Part shown: positions 6,268 through 11,030 of the stretch, in pieces
Position numbering within the stretch: the first letter of the stretch is position 1
How the letters are laid out: each line of letters opens with the position of its first letter
NCBI GenBank assembly: GCA_903895475.1
Contig: CAITUF010000156.1
Coordinates: forward strand, 1-11,030
Origin: an uncultured Opitutia bacterium
GTDB taxonomy: Bacteria; Verrucomicrobiota; Verrucomicrobiia; Opitutales; UBA953
Reading direction: 5' to 3'
DNA length: 11,030 bases
Translations under genes and position numbers: made by a program
Notes under the pieces: generated by a model
Database searches by the model: none
The model's input: the letters and a program-made list of their open reading frames with translations, nothing else
Told to the model about the DNA's origin: nothing

Positions 6268-8091
6268 TTAACTACGAAGCCCGCGGCCAGCCAGCAGGCG
6301 CACGAAGGCTTCGTTGCTCAGAATAAATGCGCCCTGACGCGTGCAGGCGTCGCGGACCTCGGCGTCGTCAGAGACGATGAACCAGGGGCCCTCCGAGGAC
6401 TTGTCCTTCCCCACGAGGTCCATGAGGTCGTGGTCGGCTTTAGAGCCCGCGCGGCTAAAGGTCGTCTTGAGGCGAGGGTGATCTAGGCGCAGGTTCGAGG
6501 CCTGCCCATCAAAGCTCGCCCAGATGAGTAGGCCGGTTCCTTCGTGGGCGAGTTTTTCTAAGAGGTTGAGTACCTTCTGGCGGGCCGGCGTATCCAGGAG
6601 TAGTCGCAGATCGCCCTGGGCGTTGCGCTTTGAGGCGAGTTTTAAGCCGAGGTAAGCCTGTTGGAGGCAGGCAAAGTTATTGGCATCGATCCCCAGTCGA
6701 GCGGGCTCGCCCAGGGCCACGGCCCGCTCGAGGAGCGCAACCGGCCCGGACGTCTTCTGGTCGTGGAATTGTTGGTCGGCCGTGAGGGACCGGCGCCGAT
6801 GGATGTCACCGCGGTAAAGGTCGGCGTGACGCGAATCGACGAGGCCCGACTGTTCGGCCGCCGCCAGCGCGGATTCAATGGCTTTAAGCTCGGCTATCTT
6901 TGCCCCATTAATTTTGGTAGCAATCCGTTCCAAGAAGGGGTCGGAGGGCAGGTCGCGCCGTTCGAGTTCGTAGCGGACTTTTTCGATATGTTCAGTGACA
7001 CGCTTCTCCAAGGTCACGATGGCGGGCAGCACGCTCCCCGCCGTCCGCTGGTAACGTCGCAATAACTTCAGCATATCCTCCATCTGCGGAATCGCCTGAC
7101 GGAGTTCATGCTCTTTGGCTAAGAAGGGATCGGCGTCGCGCTGCGCCTTGCGGACGGCTTCCACGGTTTCCGCGGTGAGGTGGCGGAGCTGCGCGACTTC
7201 CTCGGACGCTTCGCGTAGTTTGCGCGCATCCGTGAACCACGGCCGCAGTTCTTCGGAGAGCAGGTGCTCCGCGATTTCGCGGGCCTTCTTCGCAACGTGT
7301 TCACGGGCTTGATCGAGTTCGCCCTTCAGCCGGGTGACTTCGGTTTCGGTTTTGGCTAGGCGGGCCTGCAAGGCCTGCGCAGCTGCCTCCTGCGAGGCCA
7401 GTTGCAGGGCTTGGCTTTCGAGGTTGGCTTTCGCGGCAGCTTCGAGGGCGACGACCTGGACATCACGTTCCGCGAGGAGATGGGCGTGATGGCGACGTTC
7501 GGCACGCAGTTCGTTTTCGCGGGCTGTCGCTATGCGGTCGATTTCTTCCTTCAGTTTACGGACCGAGGGGTCGGAGCTGGCAGCGGCTGCCTCTTCGGCG
7601 GGCGGCTCGACGGTCGGCGCCCCAACCTTCTGGAGCCACAGGCGTAGGGCTTTCGCCTCGGGGCTGGCGGCGCTGGGCTTACCGTTGCTCGCGTGCTTGG
7701 TGAAGAGTTCGGAAGCGATGGCCGCGTCCTTATCTTCCGCGCGTGCGGCCCGCACTAGGCAGAGGAGGGCGGCGCGCGGGCCGCCGATGATGTTGGCGAG
7801 TTCGTCGAGGTGCGCCACCAGCGTCGCCTTCTCGAGTTTTAGTAGGGCCGGCATCCACGGTAATTCGTCGGCGATCGCATCGAAATCCGCGGCGATTAAA
7901 CTATAGCGGGCCTGAAAGAGACGGCGTGCATTCTTCAGGAAAGGCGTCCGGTGGCTCCAGCCACCCGGGGTCTTTTTGGCGAGCGCCAGGAGCGGTCCCG
8001 CTGGGACGAAAGCCAAGTCGAACACCAGCTGCTCCGAGAGGGTCTTGCGCCAAGGGGTGACGAGGTCGTTCTTGTACGCGTATTGTCCCAT
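6268..8091 (-). CDS. Coiled-coil protein with C-terminal NYN/YacP-like (PIN-fold) nuclease domain
   Basis: This 607-residue protein has three parts. Residues 1-160 are mostly helical and match no family I know. Residues about 176-345 are a long, charged coiled coil rich in Ala, Glu, Arg and Lys, continuing as helix to about 415. Residues about 464-607 have the pattern of the NYN/YacP domain: IDANNF with D469 and N472, ASFDGQ with D528, FSRAGSKADHDLMDLV with D553, D555 and D558, then a VSDDAEVRDA strand with D575/D576, and GAFILSNEAFVRLL. This order matches Bacillus YacP/Rae1, a ribosome-associated mRNA endonuclease, whose corresponding motifs read DGYN, VVFDAH, FTKENETADERIE and ATSDYTEQ. The acidic residues expected for metal-dependent cleavage are present, so an active RNase is likely but unproven. 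There is no signal peptide or membrane segment, so it should be cytoplasmic. It starts 75 bases after the panC stop, with no clear Shine-Dalgarno sequence and no terminator I trust in the gap, so co-transcription with panC is possible. Confidence 0.85.
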   Translation of the reverse strand: MGQYAYKNDLVTPWRKTLSEQLVFDLAFVPAGPLLALAKKTPGGWSHRTPFLKNARRLFQARYSLIAADFDAIADELPWMPALLKLEKATLVAHLDELANIIGGPRAALLCLVRAARAEDKDAAIASELFTKHASNGKPSAASPEAKALRLWLQKVGAPTVEPPAEEAAAASSDPSVRKLKEEIDRIATARENELRAERRHHAHLLAERDVQVVALEAAAKANLESQALQLASQEAAAQALQARLAKTETEVTRLKGELDQAREHVAKKAREIAEHLLSEELRPWFTDARKLREASEEVAQLRHLTAETVEAVRKAQRDADPFLAKEHELRQAIPQMEDMLKLLRRYQRTAGSVLPAIVTLEKRVTEHIEKVRYELERRDLPSDPFLERIATKINGAKIAELKAIESALAAAEQSGLVDSRHADLYRGDIHRRRSLTADQQFHDQKTSGPVALLERAVALGEPARLGIDANNFACLQQAYLGLKLASKRNAQGDLRLLLDTPARQKVLNLLEKLAHEGTGLLIWASFDGQASNLRLDHPRLKTTFSRAGSKADHDLMDLVGKDKSSEGPWFIVSDDAEVRDACTRQGAFILSNEAFVRLLAGRGLRS

Positions 8092-8166
8092 GCCGGCAGA
8101 GTGCCCGAAAGGTGGTCGGGGGCAAGTGCCTGCCTGTCCCGGTCGTGTTTTTTCTACCGACCCAAC
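8092..8166 (-). other. Gap between panC and the nuclease-like gene
   Basis: This 75-base gap holds the 5' leader of the nuclease-like gene on the minus strand. A short run of six T's on the plus strand (8147-8152) follows only a weak, wobble-rich stem, and no plus-strand gene reads into it. I see no convincing promoter or terminator. Confidence 0.4.
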
Positions 8167-9009
8167 TTAGAGTAGGGTATTATCGATTAACCGGGTGTTC
8201 CCGAGGTGGCAGGCAATCGCCAAGGCGCAGCGGCCGGGGGTGACCTGCGTCACGGGGGCCATCGTCTCTTGGTCGACGAGCTCAATGTATTGGAGACGGA
8301 TGGCTGGTTCCCGGGCGAGGCAGGCTTGCGCAGCGGTGCGGACCAGGGCCGCCTCCGTCGTGCCCGCGGCGACGAGGCGGCGGGCTTCAGTGAGGGCGGC
8401 GGGGATGGCGGTCGCTCGCTGGAAGTCCTCAGGTGAGAGGTAGCGGTTACGCGAGCTCATGGCCACGCCGTTGCTTTCGCGCACGGTCTCATGGGCGATG
8501 ATGCGCACGGGGAAGTGTAGGTCGCGGACCATCCGACGAATAACCGCAAGTTGTTGGAGGTCCTTTTGCCCAAAGATGGCAACGTCGGCTTGGACGGCGT
8601 TAAAGAGCATGGCCACGACGGTGGCGACGCCACGCAAGTGACCGGGGCGGAATTCCCCGCAGAGGCCAGTGGAGATGCCTTCGACGTCCACCCAGGTCGA
8701 GGCACCCGCGGGATAGAAGTCGGCGGGGGTCGGGGCGAAGATCAGGTCGGCCCCCGCACTTTCGCAGGCGGCCCGGTCCGCGTCGAAGGTCCGAGGGTAA
8801 CGCGAGAAGTCTTCGTTCGGCCCGAACTGGGTCGGGTTCACGAAAATGGAGACCACGGTAAAGGTCGCCTCTTGGCGGGCGCGGGTGACCAAAGCGAGGT
8901 GGCCGGCATGCAGGCAGCCCATCGTGGGGACAAAGCCGACGGACTTACCGGCCGCGCGGGCTTGGGCCACGGCGGCGCGGAGTTCGATGATAGTTTGGAC
9001 GACCTGCAT
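8167..9009 (-). CDS. panC: Pantothenate synthetase (pantoate–beta-alanine ligase)
   Basis: PanC joins D-pantoate and beta-alanine with ATP, through a pantoyl-adenylate intermediate, to make pantothenate (vitamin B5) for coenzyme A; it acts in the cytoplasm. The 280-residue length is normal. Hallmarks are the nucleotide-binding PTMGCLHAGH (residues 28-37, HxGH histidines at 34 and 37), VSIFVNPTQFGPNEDFSRYPRT, the substrate/ATP segment CGEFRPGHLRGVATVV, the GQKDLQQLAVIRRMVRDL helix, and the KMSKS-like SSRNRYLS. The ATG at 9009 places the first motif at the usual distance. The family residue after GxKD is often Tyr or Ala; here it is Leu. No panB or panD is in the window. The gene is divergent from xylA across a 172-base gap and is followed by the nuclease-like gene. 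No clear Shine-Dalgarno sequence precedes the start. Confidence 0.97.
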   Translation of the reverse strand: MQVVQTIIELRAAVAQARAAGKSVGFVPTMGCLHAGHLALVTRARQEATFTVVSIFVNPTQFGPNEDFSRYPRTFDADRAACESAGADLIFAPTPADFYPAGASTWVDVEGISTGLCGEFRPGHLRGVATVVAMLFNAVQADVAIFGQKDLQQLAVIRRMVRDLHFPVRIIAHETVRESNGVAMSSRNRYLSPEDFQRATAIPAALTEARRLVAAGTTEAALVRTAAQACLAREPAIRLQYIELVDQETMAPVTQVTPGRCALAIACHLGNTRLIDNTLL

Positions 9010-9181
9010 CTCGGGCAGGCTAAGGCGCAGGGCAGGGGGTGCAAGGCGCAGTTATTTAGGCCCCTCCGCGAGCCGCCCTAGGTCGTTTTAATCCTAAAGG
9101 GAGACTTTTATTCTTTTATTGAAAATACCCTCTTGGCAGTCGTCCCCCTAATCCCAAAGTTGGAAATCGCTCATTAACGCT
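9010..9181. promoter_or_regulatory. Divergent intergenic region between panC and xylA
   Basis: These 172 bases must hold the promoters for panC (minus) and xylA (plus). The middle (about 9086-9127) is sharply AT-rich compared with its surroundings and contains a perfect tandem 8-mer, CTTTTATT twice at 9105-9120, next to a short inverted pair (TAAAG at 9095-9099 against CTTTTA at 9105-9110). I found no convincing -35/-10 pair on either strand, so no promoter is placed. The T-rich tract could also be a binding site or a promoter UP-like element. Confidence 0.5.
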
Positions 9182-10492
9182 ATGTCGCACTTCCCTACTG
9201 TTCCAGTCATCGAGTTCGAAGGATCGAAGTCCAAGAACCCTTTCGCCTTCAAGCACTACAACCCGGACGAGAAGGTCGGCGGGAAGAAGATGAAGGACCA
9301 CATGCGCTTTGCCGCGGCCTACTGGCATGTGATGCGCAATAGCCTCTCCGACCCGTTCGGCGCCGGCACCGCTCTCATGCCCTGGGATGACGGCTCTGAT
9401 TCCCTCGACAACGCCCTCCGCCGCGTACCGGTCTTCTTCGAGTTTCTCCAGAAGTGCCAGATCGACTTTTACTGCTTCCACGACCGCGACATCGCGCCCG
9501 AAGGCAAGACCCTGACCGAGACGCACGCGAACCTCGACCGCGTCACGAAGGAGCTCAAGGCCTTCCAGAGGGGCACCGGCAAGAAGCTCCTCTGGGGCAC
9601 CGCCTGCCTCTTCTCCCATCCGCGCTACGCGCAGGGCGCGGGCACCTCGCCCAACGCCGATGTGTTCGCCTACGGCGCCAGCCAAGTCCGCCACGCGCTT
9701 GAGGCCACCAAAGCCCTCGGCGGCGAAGGTTACGTCTTCTGGGGCGGTCGCGAAGGCTACGCCACGCTGATCAACACCGACATGAAGCGGGAGCTCGATC
9801 ACCTTGCCGCGCTCTTGCACCTCGCGGTCGATCACGCGAAGAAGATCGGCTTCAAAGGTCAGTTCCTAATCGAGCCGAAGCCGCGCGAACCCTCGACCCA
9901 CCAGTACGATTCCGACGCCGCCGCTTGCCTCAACTTCCTCCGTGAATACGGCCTGCTGAAGCACTTCAAGCTGAACCTTGAGACCAACCACGCCACGCTC
10001 GCCGGTCACACGATGGAGCATGAGATGGAAGTCGCGATGGGCTCGAACGCCCTCGGTTCGGTCGACGCCAACCGTGGTGACACGCTCTTGGGCTGGGATA
10101 CTGACCAGTTCCCGACCGACCTCTACCTCACGACGAATATCATGCTGCGCATCCTTAAGATGGGCGGCTTCACTAAGGGCGGGCTCAACTTCGACGCTAA
10201 GCGTCGCCGCGAATCGCACGAGCCGGTCGACCTCTTCCACGCCCACATCGGTGGCATGGACGCCTTCGCCCGCGGCCTCAAGATTGCCCATGCGATCGTC
10301 CAAGACGGCAAGATGGATAAGTTCGTCTCGAACCGCTACGCTTCTTGGGACTCCGGCATCGGGAAGAAGGTCGAGTCCGGTAAGGTCACCCTCGCTCAGC
10401 TCGACGCTTACGCCCAAGGCATCCAGGCCCCGCGCCTCGCTTCCGGCCGTCAAGAGATGCTCGAGAATCTCATCAACGAGTACATCCGCTAA
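9182..10492 (+). CDS. xylA: Xylose isomerase
   Basis: XylA interconverts D-xylose and D-xylulose, the first step of the isomerase route of xylose use, in the cytoplasm. The protein has 436 residues, against 440 in E. coli, and is the class II (long) type, with an N-terminal extension before the TIM barrel. The catalytic and metal ligands are in place, each one residue earlier than in E. coli: H100 and D103 (FHDRD), E231 and K233 (IEPKP), E267 and H270 (ETNHATLAGH), D295, D306 and D308 (WDTDQ), and D338 (NFDAK). WGGREGY (187-193) is also conserved. Nothing looks broken, so it should be active. The start at 9182 lacks a Shine-Dalgarno sequence. The xylulokinase gene starts six bases downstream, so the two form a xylAB operon. 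No xylose regulator or transporter is within view. Confidence 0.98.
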   Translation: MSHFPTVPVIEFEGSKSKNPFAFKHYNPDEKVGGKKMKDHMRFAAAYWHVMRNSLSDPFGAGTALMPWDDGSDSLDNALRRVPVFFEFLQKCQIDFYCFHDRDIAPEGKTLTETHANLDRVTKELKAFQRGTGKKLLWGTACLFSHPRYAQGAGTSPNADVFAYGASQVRHALEATKALGGEGYVFWGGREGYATLINTDMKRELDHLAALLHLAVDHAKKIGFKGQFLIEPKPREPSTHQYDSDAAACLNFLREYGLLKHFKLNLETNHATLAGHTMEHEMEVAMGSNALGSVDANRGDTLLGWDTDQFPTDLYLTTNIMLRILKMGGFTKGGLNFDAKRRRESHEPVDLFHAHIGGMDAFARGLKIAHAIVQDGKMDKFVSNRYASWDSGIGKKVESGKVTLAQLDAYAQGIQAPRLASGRQEMLENLINEYIR

Positions 10493-10498
10493 GACCTT

Positions 10499-11030
10499 AT
10501 GGCGATTGTCCTTGGTCTGGACTTGTCCACGCAGAGCGCCACGGCGCTCGTGCTCGACACGCAAGCCGGTAAAACCTTAGCCCGCGCCCGTGCGGGTTTT
10601 GGCGCCGACTTTCCCGGCCGAGGGCATCCCGAAGGTTTCCTGACGGGCGGACAGGGTGGGGTAGTTCATGCGGATCCTTTGCTGTGGCTCGATGGTCTTG
10701 AGCTCACGCTCGAGCGCCTGTCTAAACTGACCGATCTTTCGAAGGTCGACGCGGTCTCGGTCTCAGGCCAGCAGCACGGGAGCGTCTACCTCGCCGAGGG
10801 TTACGCCGCCGCGTTGGCTGATGGCGACCGCACCACGGCTCTGTCTGCTAAATTTAAGTCGGTGCTCGCGCGCGCGACCTCGCCGATCTGGATGGATTCT
10901 TCGACGACGGCAGAGTGCGTTGAAATCGCGGCGGCGCTCGGCGGCGACCAAGCCCTCTGCGACCTGACTGGTAGCGTCGCCACGCCCCGCTTTTCGGGCC
11001 CACAGATCCGTCGTTTCTTTAAGTCTGATC
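10499..11030 (+). CDS. xylB: Xylulokinase (FGGY family, eukaryote-like type), 3' end outside the window
   Basis: The first 177 codons are present with no stop before the right edge, so the gene is cut by the window. It phosphorylates D-xylulose to D-xylulose 5-phosphate with ATP, feeding the pentose phosphate pathway. Residues 5-12 (LGLDLSTQ) form the first nucleotide-binding loop of the FGGY/actin-like fold. SGQQHGSVYL (89-98) and PIWMDSSTTAEC (129-140) are the substrate-binding segments, and LTGSVATPRFSGPQI (156-170) matches the same region of animal XYLB. E. coli XylB has GQMHG and a WNDGR-type motif at these sites, so this is the XYLB/XKS1-like branch. The ATG at 10499 lies six bases after the xylA stop; no strong Shine-Dalgarno sequence is seen, and translational coupling to xylA is plausible. 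Confidence 0.93.
   Translation, partial: MAIVLGLDLSTQSATALVLDTQAGKTLARARAGFGADFPGRGHPEGFLTGGQGGVVHADPLLWLDGLELTLERLSKLTDLSKVDAVSVSGQQHGSVYLAEGYAAALADGDRTTALSAKFKSVLARATSPIWMDSSTTAECVEIAAALGGDQALCDLTGSVATPRFSGPQIRRFFKSD

Noticed and set aside
8109..8152. A terminator-like stem with T-run between panC and the nuclease-like gene
   Set aside because: It reads on the plus strand, where no gene ends, and its stem depends on several G-T pairs.
9119..9151. A 10-codon leader peptide from TTG before xylA
   Set aside because: Short chance frame with no attenuator-like structure or repeated regulatory codons.

Overview
The window is about 11 kb of GC-rich DNA, ordinary chromosome by every sign visible. 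The best guess for the source is a member of the Planctomycetota–Verrucomicrobiota group, more likely a verrucomicrobium. The main reason is a cytochrome-type PSCyt/DUF1549/DUF1553 gene followed directly by a Tat-exported DUF1501 gene, a pair expanded in those phyla. A secreted ThuA-like protein and several starts without a Shine-Dalgarno sequence fit this. I see no tRNA, rRNA, CRISPR array, insertion sequence or phage gene.

Layout. Plus strand, 1-4246: a PSCyt1/PSCyt2/PSD1 protein, cut by the left window edge and with a CxxCH haem motif, then a DUF1501 protein 41 bases downstream. A strong intrinsic terminator (4269-4303) closes this unit. Plus strand, 4357-6214: a small membrane-anchored or secreted protein ending in five 20-residue, RHS/YD-like repeats, then a secreted ThuA-like protein, closed by a second intrinsic terminator (6237-6264). 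Minus strand, 9009-6268: panC (pantothenate synthetase), then a 607-residue coiled-coil protein whose C-terminus looks like a NYN/YacP (Rae1-like) PIN-fold nuclease. Plus strand, 9182 to the right edge: xylA (xylose isomerase) and, six bases later, a xylulokinase gene cut by the window edge. The kinase resembles the eukaryotic XYLB type more than E. coli XylB.

How the genes work together. xylA and xylB give the two-step route D-xylose to D-xylulose to D-xylulose 5-phosphate. The PSCyt/PSD and DUF1501 proteins are probably a co-transcribed envelope pair whose biochemical role is poorly known. PanC makes pantothenate for coenzyme A. The nuclease-like gene behind it has no obvious metabolic link and is the least explained and most interesting gene here. 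The AT-rich 172-base gap between the divergent panC and xylA is the most likely place for their promoters.
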